A stretch of DNA of 6,129 nucleotides from Myxococcales bacterium. GTDB lineage: Bacteria > Myxococcota_A > Polyangia > Palsa-1104. Positions 1 to 6,117 of the stretch are shown one piece after another. The notes beneath the pieces were generated by a model. That model worked only from the letters and a program-made list of their open reading frames with translations. It searched no databases and was not told the DNA's origin. A program made the position numbers and the translations under genes. Location of the stretch: contig JAHFDU010000244.1 in assembly GCA_023248835.1 (NCBI GenBank), positions 1-6,129 of the forward strand. The letters are read 5' to 3'. Numbering within the stretch: position 1 is the stretch's first letter; every line of letters begins with the position of its first letter.

Positions 1-4
1 TTCG

Positions 5-39
5 CCCTTCGACTTCGCTGCGCTTCGCTAAGGGTGCAC
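5..39. repeat. Short inverted/direct repeat, possible dispersed intergenic element
   Basis: CCCTT at 5-9 is complemented by AAGGG at 30-34. Between them lies a perfect 7-base direct repeat, CTTCGCT, at 13-19 and 23-29, separated by GCG. This resembles the CCCTTCGAC...(A/C)AGGGTG repeats I recall as scattered through intergenic DNA of many bacteria, including Myxococcota-like genomes. It lies just upstream of the first gene and may continue beyond the left edge. The stem is short and the loop is long, so it is not a convincing terminator. Only one copy is visible in this window, so the claim that it is dispersed rests on recall. Confidence 0.45.
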
Positions 40-77
40 GGACCTGGCGGTAACTTCTATTGTTATCAACCTTGCGG

Positions 78-83
78 CATAAT
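78..83 (+). promoter_or_regulatory. Possible -10 box just upstream of the first gene
   Basis: CATAAT differs from the TATAAT consensus at one position. It sits six bases before the ATG at 89, so a transcript from it would start at or within a few bases of that ATG and be nearly leaderless. This fits the absence of a Shine-Dalgarno sequence there. No good -35 box is found at the expected distance: the best, TTCTAT at 55-60, is poor, and TTGTTA at 60-65 is too close. This is a weak call from pattern alone. Confidence 0.25.
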
Positions 84-88
84 TGCTT

Positions 89-433
89 ATGGTCCATGGG
101 CATCACCGCGCCGACGTGCGAAGTCTGTACTTGCATCGGGCGGCGCTTGAAAAACTGCGCCAAGAGCCTGAGCAGCGCCAGGCGTGCCTACGCTTGGTCG
201 AGCAGTGGCTGGCGGTTCCCGATCAGCCTGCCGCGCGCTGGCTCGTCGCCTGGCGAGAGATGCTGACGAGCTGGCCGTTCGAGCGTCTGCAGGCGGTTTT
301 ACTCGATGAAGCGGGAGGCCAGACGCTCCGCCAATGCTCGCCGCTCGGGCCGCTGCTGACGCCGCCCGAAAGATGGCGAGTGCTCGAGGAGGCCAATCGC
401 GCCATCGCCACATCAGGCGGCGATACGCCATGA
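89..433 (+). CDS. Conserved protein of unknown function paired with a DUF6036 nucleotidyltransferase; possible antitoxin-like partner
   Basis: This 114-aa soluble protein has no signal peptide or membrane segment. It is mostly helical in appearance, rich in Arg, Leu, Glu and Trp. Two stretches look conserved from memory of similar small proteins encoded next to nucleotidyltransferases: an N-terminal LHR...EKLR segment (residues 15-24), and a C-terminal LRQCSPLGPLL segment followed by ERW (residues 80-96). Two Trp-containing helices (about 38-60) lie between them. The start is taken as the ATG at 89; a TTG at 83 would add two residues. Neither has a clear ribosome-binding site. The stop overlaps the start of the next gene in ATGA, so the two are almost certainly co-translated. 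The pairing suggests an antitoxin or regulatory partner for the nucleotidyltransferase, but no function is shown by the sequence and no DNA-binding motif was recognised. Confidence 0.75.
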   Translation: MVHGHHRADVRSLYLHRAALEKLRQEPEQRQACLRLVEQWLAVPDQPAARWLVAWREMLTSWPFERLQAVLLDEAGGQTLRQCSPLGPLLTPPERWRVLEEANRAIATSGGDTP

Positions 434-954
434 ATCGCCTGCAGCTCGAGCATGCGATTCGCGCTTCCGGCGCTATCAGCGGCGATCGTGAGCTGTACAT
501 CGTCGGCAGTCAGTCGATCCTTGGCGCCCACCCAAATGCTCCAGCCGAGCTTTGTCGATCGTTGGAAGTCGATCTTGCTCCCAAGAATCGTCCTGAGCTC
601 GAGGCGCTGATCGAAGGATCCATCGGCGAGTTGAGTCCGTTTCACAACACCTTCGGCTTCTACGTCGACGGAATCGACATCGAGGCGATTGCGTTGCCGG
701 CGGGCTGGCAGACACGGCTCGTGGTGGTGGACAACCCCAATACCAACGGCTACCGCGGCCTCTGCCTCGATCCGGGAGATCTAGCGGTCTCAAAGTTGGT
801 GGCCCGTCGAGAAAAAGATCTAGATTTTGTGCGGGTGATGTTGCGCAGCTCGCTCATAACAGCGGATGAGATCAAGGCGAGACTGCCCACCGTGCGAGGC
901 CTGGCCGAAGCCGACGTGCAGACCCTGGTTGAGCTCGTCGACAGACTAACTTGA
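430..954 (+). CDS. DUF6036-type nucleotidyltransferase-fold protein, AbiEii/toxin-like
   Basis: This 174-aa protein resembles the DUF6036 branch of the nucleotidyltransferase superfamily, related to AbiEii/DUF1814 toxins. The visible signature is, in order: an IVGSQSILG glycine-serine motif (residues 24-32); a strand with E46-V-D48, the likely metal-binding acidic pair; an acidic strand IDIEAI (82-87); and a DLAVSKLVARREKD segment (117-130), whose Lys and final Lys-Asp match the conserved K...R.KD motif of this superfamily. The N-terminal start at 430 is chosen because it forms an ATGA overlap with the upstream stop and begins the conserved domain; an earlier in-frame start at 334 would lie inside the upstream gene. 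It is expected to be cytosolic. By analogy with AbiEii and MenT it might transfer nucleotides to an RNA or protein target, but the substrate is unknown. The catalytic pattern looks intact, so it is not evidently a pseudogene. Confidence 0.82.
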   Translation: MNRLQLEHAIRASGAISGDRELYIVGSQSILGAHPNAPAELCRSLEVDLAPKNRPELEALIEGSIGELSPFHNTFGFYVDGIDIEAIALPAGWQTRLVVVDNPNTNGYRGLCLDPGDLAVSKLVARREKDLDFVRVMLRSSLITADEIKARLPTVRGLAEADVQTLVELVDRLT

Positions 955-1074
955 TCGCCCGAGGCAGCGACAACTCCACTGCTGTATCGGTAGCGCCAGT
1001 CTGAAAACTGATCGAGGTGCCGCTTTAGAGTGACCTTCCGCTGAGACCTGAATCGTGCGATCGTCGTGTGGACG

Positions 1075-1563
1075 ATGGCCTTCGGCGACCCTTACCCAAA
1101 ACCTCTTACGGACATACCAGAACCCGAACCCGGCACATCTATGCCTAGCGTGATAGCGACTGGACATGGTGTGTGCCTGATCTATGACTGTAGAGGAGCA
1201 GATTGGCCAAACGACGATTGCTGGGCAGTTTTGGAGTTCGAGGGCTGTTTCAATTACTTGGGTGGTACGCCGAACGATGAAGCCTGGCCGAATCATCCGA
1301 TGGCGAGTGTTTTTGGTTTGTTTGGTGCGTGTCCGTCGGAGATACTCAATTCTCCCTGGGCGCTGGAGAGAGCTCGTATCGCACACAATCAAGGCGATCC
1401 GAAGGTGTTTCTTCCTCGGATGCGCCATTTCCTGTTTCCACTCAAAGAGGGAACATTCGAGTGTTTGGCGAAGAACTACAAGATCTTGGGGAAGTTTCAA
1501 AGTTTTGCAGCTGCGTTCAAGCGCGCGTCTGAACAAGTAGTTGACTCCGAGGCGCAGTGCTAA
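1075..1563 (+). CDS. Conserved protein of unknown function
   Basis: This 162-aa protein has no signal peptide or transmembrane helix. It begins with a Pro-rich segment (FGDPYPKP, then PEPEPG, residues 3-20). Then come a beta-like stretch (VCLIYDC, 33-39; WAVLEFEGC, 50-58), the motif PNDEA followed by NHP (66-75), an SPW..ER helix (93-99), and RHFLF plus GTFEC (117-130). These motifs resemble an uncharacterised family I recall from soil bacteria, in which PNDEA, GHP, RHF and STFEC-type segments recur; no function is assigned to it. The ATG at 1075 is preferred; a GTG at 1066 would add three residues, and neither has a good ribosome-binding site. By eye its base composition is lower in GC than the genes on both sides, hinting at separate acquisition. 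Its stop overlaps the stop of the convergent cstA gene. The opposite-strand frame here lacks any recognisable motif and is treated as a shadow. Confidence 0.72.
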   Translation: MAFGDPYPKPLTDIPEPEPGTSMPSVIATGHGVCLIYDCRGADWPNDDCWAVLEFEGCFNYLGGTPNDEAWPNHPMASVFGLFGACPSEILNSPWALERARIAHNQGDPKVFLPRMRHFLFPLKEGTFECLAKNYKILGKFQSFAAAFKRASEQVVDSEAQC

Positions 1564-3341
1564 AAGTCCGAGAAAGTGGACCACGCCTTCGCTAGCGTTT
1601 CGATCGCGATTGCCAACAGCGCGGTCATTGCTAACCCGCACAGCGTCGACAGTAGATAGCCTTGAAATACTTGGGTGTGAGAGCGAATCATCGTCGGTAT
1701 GAATTGGTACCGAATTAATTCATACCCAGCGGTCTCGGTGACGACGCCGACGAACAGGAGCGGAAGCACGGTGACCCAGACGTAGCGCGCTTTGCCGCGG
1801 CGAATGATCATCATGGTGGCGGCGCAAAGCGCGATGCACGCGAGCAATTGATTGGAGACCCCGAGCAGCGGCCAGATCGTCGCGATCGAACCTGACCAAA
1901 CCAAATACATCCAGCCCGAACAGATGAGCGCAGTGGAAAGAAGCGTGCCTGGCCACCAATCGGTTTTCGCCATCGTCGGATAGAGGCGGCCGGAAAATTC
2001 TTGCAGCAAAAAACGCGCGACCCGAGTGCCAGTGTCGACGGTGGTGAGCACGAACAGCGCTTCGAACATGATGGCGAAGTGATACCAATAGGCGATGAGG
2101 TGGCGCAGTCCCGGCAGCCCGGAAAAAATCTGGCTCATGCCGACGGCGAGCGAAACCGCGCCGCCGGTGCGCCCGGCCAATTTTTCCCCGATTTGCGCCG
2201 ACAAGGCGGGCAGGTGATCGGTGGAAAGCCCAAGCCCGGCGAACTTTGCCGGAGTGGTATTGATGGCAAAATAGTCGCCGGGAGAGAGCGAACAGGCGGC
2301 GATCAATGCGACCACGCCGACGATTCCTTCCATCAACATCGCGCCGTAGCCGATCATGCGCGCGTCCGATTCGCGATCGATCATTTTGGGCGTGGTGCCG
2401 CTGGCGATGAGGCCGTGAAAACCGGAGATGGCACCGCAAGCGATGGTGATAAACACGAACGGAAATATTTTCCCCGGGACTACTGGCCCGCCCGAAGTGA
2501 ATTGCGAAATTGCCGGCGCGTGCAACTCCGGATTAACGATGAGCACGCCGACGATGAGCAGAAAAATCGTGCCGATTTTTAGGTACGAAGACAGGTAGTC
2601 GCGCGGGCAGAGCAGCAGCCACACTGGCAGCACGCTGGCCAAAAATCCGTAGGCTCCGATCGCCAGCGTGAGTGTGTGCGGTGAAAGCAGGAACAGGCTG
2701 CCGATGCTTGATGCGGCGATCCATTTTCCCGCGCCGACCGCGCCGAAGAGCAGCAGCACGCCGATGAGACTGGCCTCGCCGATGTTTTCTTTTCGCACCC
2801 AATGCATCCACAGGCCCATCAAGAGCGCGATCGGAATCGAGGCGCCGATGGTGAAGGTTCCCCAGGCACTTTCGGCCAGCGCGCTTACGACCACTTTTCC
2901 CATCGCCGCGATGGCGATGAGGACGATGAACAGAACCGCAAAGCCGGCGATGATCCCCGCAGGTCGGCCGATTTCGGCGCGCGCGATTTCGGCCACCGAC
3001 TTGCCGTCGTGGCGAATCGAGGCAGTCAGCATGACAAAGTCGTGCACCGCGCCGCCCAGCACAACGCCGACGAGAATCCACAAGTAGCCGGGCAAAAAAC
3101 CAAACTGCGCCGCCAGCGTTGGGCCGACGAGGGGACCGGCGCCAGTGATCGCAGCGAAGTGGTGACCAAAGAGCACCCAGCGATTGGTCGGCACAAAATT
3201 GTGACCATCGTATAGTCGATGCGCCGGCGTTATCCGCGCATTGTCGAGCGCCAACACTTTGGCCGCGATGAATGCAGAATAGAATCGATAGGCGATGGCG
3301 GTCGCACACAGCATCCCGACCAGCAGTGGGGCTGCGTGCAT
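1560..3341 (-). CDS. cstA: CstA-family carbon starvation protein (peptide/pyruvate transporter)
   Basis: This 593-aa inner-membrane transporter has many hydrophobic helices throughout. Family members import peptides or pyruvate, typically when carbon is limiting. Recognisable blocks are: YRFYSAFIAAKVLALD near the N-terminus (18-33); PTNRWVLFGHHFAAITGAGPLVGP (51-74); GGAVHDFVMLTASIRHDGKS (96-115); CPRDYLSSYLK (245-255); FHGLIASGTTPKMIDRESDAR (308-328); MLMEGIVGVVALIAAC (335-350); and YHFAIMFEALFVLTTVDTGTR (420-440). A C-terminal group of helices (about 465-585) follows, like the CstA 5TM region. It is shorter than E. coli CstA or BtsT (about 700 aa), but short versions are common outside enterics. 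The ATG at 3341 gives the family's usual N-terminus. It has no Shine-Dalgarno; it lies five bases after the lipoprotein stop, suggesting translational coupling. No YbdD-like or BtsS/BtsR-like gene is visible beside it. Substrate preference between peptide and pyruvate cannot be read from the sequence. Confidence 0.96.
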   Translation of the reverse strand: MHAAPLLVGMLCATAIAYRFYSAFIAAKVLALDNARITPAHRLYDGHNFVPTNRWVLFGHHFAAITGAGPLVGPTLAAQFGFLPGYLWILVGVVLGGAVHDFVMLTASIRHDGKSVAEIARAEIGRPAGIIAGFAVLFIVLIAIAAMGKVVVSALAESAWGTFTIGASIPIALLMGLWMHWVRKENIGEASLIGVLLLFGAVGAGKWIAASSIGSLFLLSPHTLTLAIGAYGFLASVLPVWLLLCPRDYLSSYLKIGTIFLLIVGVLIVNPELHAPAISQFTSGGPVVPGKIFPFVFITIACGAISGFHGLIASGTTPKMIDRESDARMIGYGAMLMEGIVGVVALIAACSLSPGDYFAINTTPAKFAGLGLSTDHLPALSAQIGEKLAGRTGGAVSLAVGMSQIFSGLPGLRHLIAYWYHFAIMFEALFVLTTVDTGTRVARFLLQEFSGRLYPTMAKTDWWPGTLLSTALICSGWMYLVWSGSIATIWPLLGVSNQLLACIALCAATMMIIRRGKARYVWVTVLPLLFVGVVTETAGYELIRYQFIPTMIRSHTQVFQGYLLSTLCGLAMTALLAIAIETLAKAWSTFSDF

Positions 3342-3346
3342 GTTGA

Positions 3347-3763
3347 CTATTGCAGATCGACCGTGTGCTGCGCGGGACGACTCTCCACTGCGGCATCGTC
3401 GATGATCAGGATGTCGTAGCGCTGCTGACTCTTGGCAGCGACGGCCGCGAGAAAGCGAATTTCGATCGGTAGTGGCGAGTGGCCATGGTCAGCAAGCGGA
3501 ATGTCGTAGGTCAGCCCCAGCATCGGCAAATGAACACGCAGCGTGATGACCGCGGCGGAAGTATCGTGAAAACGCAGACTGCCCTGGACATGGTAGTAGC
3601 CATCGGTGGACGCGGTCGCCGTCGCCGGCATGGCCACTTCGTCGATGATCGGGCCAGGATGAGTGAGGTCGACGGGCGGAGATTTGTCGACGGTGTTGCC
3701 CGAATCACCGCAAGCGCCGCACCACAAGGCCGAAAACACTAAGACGGAAGTTCGTTGCCACAT
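3347..3763 (-). CDS. Small predicted lipoprotein of unknown function
   Basis: This 138-aa protein starts at the ATG ending at 3763, chosen because GGAGG lies five bases upstream; an upstream in-frame start at 3799 would add 12 residues lacking that support. The N-terminus (MWQRTSVLVFSALW) is a short lipoprotein-type signal with C18 as the probable lipidated cysteine. The lipobox CGAC is atypical, with Cys rather than Leu at -3. Gly at +2 would not retain it in the inner membrane under the E. coli rule, so outer-membrane sorting is possible. A flexible segment rich in Ser, Pro and Asp follows (19-50). The rest alternates hydrophobic and polar residues (YYHVQGSLRF 57-65, AVITLRVHLP 71-80, YDIPL 86-90, RYDILIIDD 115-123), suggesting a beta-sandwich or Ig-like fold. 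No family is recognised. It lies 56 bases after the Tim44-like gene and five bases before cstA, implying a shared transcript with cstA. Confidence 0.8.
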   Translation of the reverse strand: MWQRTSVLVFSALWCGACGDSGNTVDKSPPVDLTHPGPIIDEVAMPATATASTDGYYHVQGSLRFHDTSAAVITLRVHLPMLGLTYDIPLADHGHSPLPIEIRFLAAVAAKSQQRYDILIIDDAAVESRPAQHTVDLQ

Positions 3764-3768
3764 AAGTT

Positions 3769-3773
3769 CCTCC
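3769..3773 (-). promoter_or_regulatory. Strong Shine-Dalgarno of the lipoprotein gene
   Basis: On the minus strand GGAGG is followed by AACTT and then the ATG ending at 3763. The five-base spacing and perfect core decide the start of the lipoprotein gene over the in-frame upstream start at 3799. It is the clearest ribosome-binding site in the window. Confidence 0.85.
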
Positions 3774-3786
3774 AATAAAAGACGAT

Positions 3787-3815
3787 TTCGTACACTCAAA
3801 CGGTGGCGGTTTCAA
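3787..3815 (-). promoter_or_regulatory. Possible promoter for lipoprotein-cstA
   Basis: In the 56-base gap after the Tim44-like gene, the minus strand has TTGAAA (3815-3810, five of six matches to TTGACA). After a 17-base spacer comes TACGAA (3792-3787, three of six matches to TATAAT). Transcription would start near 3780, shortly before the Shine-Dalgarno. This would allow the lipoprotein and cstA to be expressed apart from the upstream genes. The -10 box is weak, so this is tentative. Confidence 0.3.
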
Positions 3816-3819
3816 CTGT

Positions 3820-5241
3820 TTACACGTCGACTTGTTCGGTGAGACTGATCGACTCGAGCGACCACTCTTTTTTTCCTCCGGCGAATTTCTCGCCGCAATA
3901 GGAGCATTGCACCGCGTCCGTCTCTTTTGCCGGCGCGCCGCAGTTGGGGCAATCGAGCGAAGACATGCCACGCTTGGAAAGCGCGTCCTGTCGACGTGCA
4001 ATCAGAAGTTCGGAAACGAAGGCAGTGGCTTTGCCGCCGACGCTGGCGCTCCAGCGAATCTCGACCCCGGCGTGATCGAGCTGGTCATCGCCCGGTTTGA
4101 CGAATTCGATTTCGGCGCTGCCTACCGCAACTTGGGTGAGCGCCAGTTTTTCGACTCCCGGTTGGCCGGCGGTGAGACAGAAACGCTCAAGCCGTTTGCG
4201 ATCGCCAGTGACGATGGCGTCGATCCATTTCCAGAAGATGACCGAGGCGCGATCCTCCAGCTCCTGCCGGCTGATGTTGGCGTCGCGCACCCGCAGCCCA
4301 GCGAGGCCATCGATCTCGGCACCGGCCTGCATCGGGCTCCACTCTTCGGGCTGGGTAATTTCGGCGAGCACCCAATCGTGTTCGCCCGAATTTGCCAGCG
4401 CGCCGCACTGCTTGCACTTGACCACCTCGCCGAGCTCAAGCGGTGCGCCACAGTTCGGGCAATTGCCCTCGAGCGCCGGAACGCCAGCTTTGGTTTTTTG
4501 GCCGCGCCTGCGCACAAACGACCAGACCTCTTCGTAGGATTCAAGCGAAGCCGACTTCGCCTGTTTCAGCGCCTCGGCCTCGGGAAGATTCGCCGCTACA
4601 TCGGCGTCGCGCGCTTCGGCGGCAACTTTGACATGCACGGTGTCCCACGATGCGTCGGTATCGGCGGCCAAGATTTCTTGCGCGGTCGGTTTCCAGTCGG
4701 CCATCGCGTTGCGCAGACCGCCCTGTCGCAGAAGTGCCAGTTGGGTTTGAAAACGCACATACACACCGTCGGAAATCAGGCGCCGCACCGGGCTCATGTC
4801 GCCGCGTATCCACGCGTCGTTTACTTTCTGCATGGTGGCGCGAGTGCGCTCGGCAAATGCCTGTTTGCTAAAGGAGGGATCGCGAGCGACCAGATCGGCG
4901 AGCGCTTTTTCGGCGACAGCGGTATCGCTCTCCACTTTGGCGCGATCGCGGCCGCGGCGCGAGGCCAAGATGATCACCACCAAAATAATCAGAATGAGCA
5001 CGAACAAGAGTCCGCCCCCTACACCACATCCACCTCCGCCGGACTGGGTATCGGTGGCGTGGGTAGAAGACACCGCCATCGGGTGCGACAGCGTCCGCAC
5101 CGAAGGTGGCATCACATGTGGCGTTGAGGTGGAGCTCGGAGCGGAATGGGTCGATTTGAAATGCTGCCCGCCGCCAGGACGCGCCTCAGCGCTTGCAGCG
5201 ACAAGTAGGCCTAGGGCGAAGATGGCAAGGAGATTTCGCAT
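3820..5241 (-). CDS. Tim44-like membrane protein with duplicated Tim44-like domain and zinc ribbon
   Basis: This 473-aa protein resembles the group named zinc-ribbon domain-containing transport proteins (Tim44-like). Order: signal peptide (1-20, with a cleavage site around ASAEA); a low-complexity Ser/Thr/His/Pro stretch (21-66); a glycine-rich GGGGCGVGGG segment (68-77); a transmembrane helix (about 78-93) followed by RRGRDR, which by the positive-inside rule puts the rest in the cytoplasm; a Tim44-like domain (about 122-246); a zinc ribbon with C261, C264, C276 and C279; a second, diverged Tim44-like domain (about 324-417); and a second ribbon with C431, C434, C446 and C449. Both ribbons have the spacing C-x2-C-x11-C-x2-C-x10-W (W290 and W460), evidence of internal duplication. 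Tim44-like domains bind membranes or partner proteins; a role in transport or envelope assembly is inferred. Its start lies 12 bases after the beta-barrel gene stop with only a weak ribosome-binding site, so translational coupling is likely. Confidence 0.87.
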   Translation of the reverse strand: MRNLLAIFALGLLVAASAEARPGGGQHFKSTHSAPSSTSTPHVMPPSVRTLSHPMAVSSTHATDTQSGGGGCGVGGGLLFVLILIILVVIILASRRGRDRAKVESDTAVAEKALADLVARDPSFSKQAFAERTRATMQKVNDAWIRGDMSPVRRLISDGVYVRFQTQLALLRQGGLRNAMADWKPTAQEILAADTDASWDTVHVKVAAEARDADVAANLPEAEALKQAKSASLESYEEVWSFVRRRGQKTKAGVPALEGNCPNCGAPLELGEVVKCKQCGALANSGEHDWVLAEITQPEEWSPMQAGAEIDGLAGLRVRDANISRQELEDRASVIFWKWIDAIVTGDRKRLERFCLTAGQPGVEKLALTQVAVGSAEIEFVKPGDDQLDHAGVEIRWSASVGGKATAFVSELLIARRQDALSKRGMSSLDCPNCGAPAKETDAVQCSYCGEKFAGGKKEWSLESISLTEQVDV

Positions 5242-5253
5242 GGCGACATCTTA

Positions 5254-6108
5254 CTAAAATTCAAACGCTAGGCCAGTCGAGAAGGTGAGATCGGAGAGCA
5301 CCAGCTTATTGCTGGCGCCGAAGCCATCGATGTTGGCCATGTTCATCTCGGCGAAGAGATAGCTGTGGTTGATGCCGAGTTCATTGTCCATGGTGCGGGC
5401 CGCGCCCGGATCGATGACGTCGAGGAGAAACGACATCCCTGGTCGCAAGGTCCAGCCAAAGGTGCCACCGTTGCCGCGCTTGGTGACGACGTAGCCAGGC
5501 ATGGTGTCTTTCGGAAACATCGCGGTCGTGACACTGCCGCTGCCGTTTTCAATCCACCAGAGATAGTAGGCGAGCCCGGCTTTCATGTAGGGAACAAAGG
5601 GCACGCGCCAGCGCTGCATTAGATAGTCGAAGCGATAAATCAAGAGCAGCTCGAACGGCATGAAGTTGATCGCGGTGGTGTCGCCCGAAGGCATGCAGTT
5701 GCCGTCTTTGACGACGCACCCCATCGGCAATCCATTGTCCCCTTCTGTCGGCGGCTGGGTTGTATATTCAAACGAATGAGTGGTGCGCCGATACATGCCC
5801 CAGCCGACACCGACGGCGAGGCTGCCGAACTTGTGAAAGAATTGAAAATCGAGCTCGAGCTCAGTCAGTAATTTCCCCGATGGCTGCCCTTTGCCGTGGT
5901 TAAACAGATCGGAAAATGGTGTTTTTCCCATGAATTCGGGCGCCGAATCGATGTGCGGCGAATAGGAGCCAAATTTTACTTCGAACGAGAACCATTGCGG
6001 CGACTCGTGCTTGACCTTGTTCGGCGTCGACATATGCGAAGAGGTGCCAACCAGGTGGTCAGCCTGAGCCAGCGACGAAAACAACAGCAATGCAGCGACG
6101 CTTTTCAC
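5254..6108 (-). CDS. MXAN_2562-type outer-membrane beta-barrel protein
   Basis: This 284-aa protein has a short signal peptide (MKSVAALLLFSSLAQA, with cleavage probable after residue 16). The mature part has alternating beta strands and ends in a terminal aromatic, LAFEF, typical of outer-membrane barrels. Segments matching the MXAN_2562-type family as I remember it are: FEVKFGSYSPHID (42-54); LLTELELDFQFFHKFGSLAVGVGWG (80-104); MPFELLLIYRFDYLMQRWRVPFVPYMKAGL (150-179); GGTFGWTLRPGMSFLLDVIDPGAAR (214-238); and NHSYLFAEM (247-255). A loop between strands carries two cysteines (C131 and C138) that could form a surface disulfide. The start is GTG at 6108, supported by GAGG five bases upstream. 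It is the first gene of the leftward cluster within the window; its promoter would lie at or beyond the right edge. Its function in the outer membrane (pore, receptor or structural) is not known. Confidence 0.9.
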   Translation of the reverse strand: MKSVAALLLFSSLAQADHLVGTSSHMSTPNKVKHESPQWFSFEVKFGSYSPHIDSAPEFMGKTPFSDLFNHGKGQPSGKLLTELELDFQFFHKFGSLAVGVGWGMYRRTTHSFEYTTQPPTEGDNGLPMGCVVKDGNCMPSGDTTAINFMPFELLLIYRFDYLMQRWRVPFVPYMKAGLAYYLWWIENGSGSVTTAMFPKDTMPGYVVTKRGNGGTFGWTLRPGMSFLLDVIDPGAARTMDNELGINHSYLFAEMNMANIDGFGASNKLVLSDLTFSTGLAFEF

Positions 6109-6112
6109 GCCG

Positions 6113-6117
6113 TCCTC
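6113..6117 (-). promoter_or_regulatory. Shine-Dalgarno of the beta-barrel gene
   Basis: On the minus strand GAGGA precedes the GTG start at 6108 by four bases (CGGC). It supports the non-ATG start, which also gives a well-formed signal peptide. Confidence 0.7.

Noticed and set aside
777..823. Direct repeat AGATCTAG at 777-784 and 816-823
   Set aside because: It is short, within the conserved DLAVSK...KDLDF coding segment, and best explained by repeated Asp-Leu codons.
997..1010. Small hairpin CAGT...ACTG in the gap after the nucleotidyltransferase gene
   Set aside because: The stem is only four base pairs, with no T-tract, so it does not support a terminator call.
946..1641. Minus-strand reading frame of 231 codons opposite the 1075-1563 gene
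   Set aside because: It has no recognisable motif, is rich in Arg and His in a shadow-like way, and overlaps the 3' end of cstA. The plus-strand frame has coherent conserved motifs.
1720..2439. Minus-strand open frame inside cstA, in a different frame
   Set aside because: The product is Arg/His-rich with no hydrophobic pattern, and the CstA frame is intact with all family motifs.
3832..5127. Long plus-strand open frame (431 codons) antisense to the Tim44-like gene
   Set aside because: It is a typical antisense shadow in GC-rich DNA. It has no domain, and the minus strand clearly encodes signal peptide, membrane helix and two zinc ribbons.
5851..5862. Perfect 12-base palindrome GAGCTCGAGCTC
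   Set aside because: It lies in the beta-barrel coding region, where it encodes the conserved ELEL segment. Codon choice explains it, and there is no sign of a binding site.
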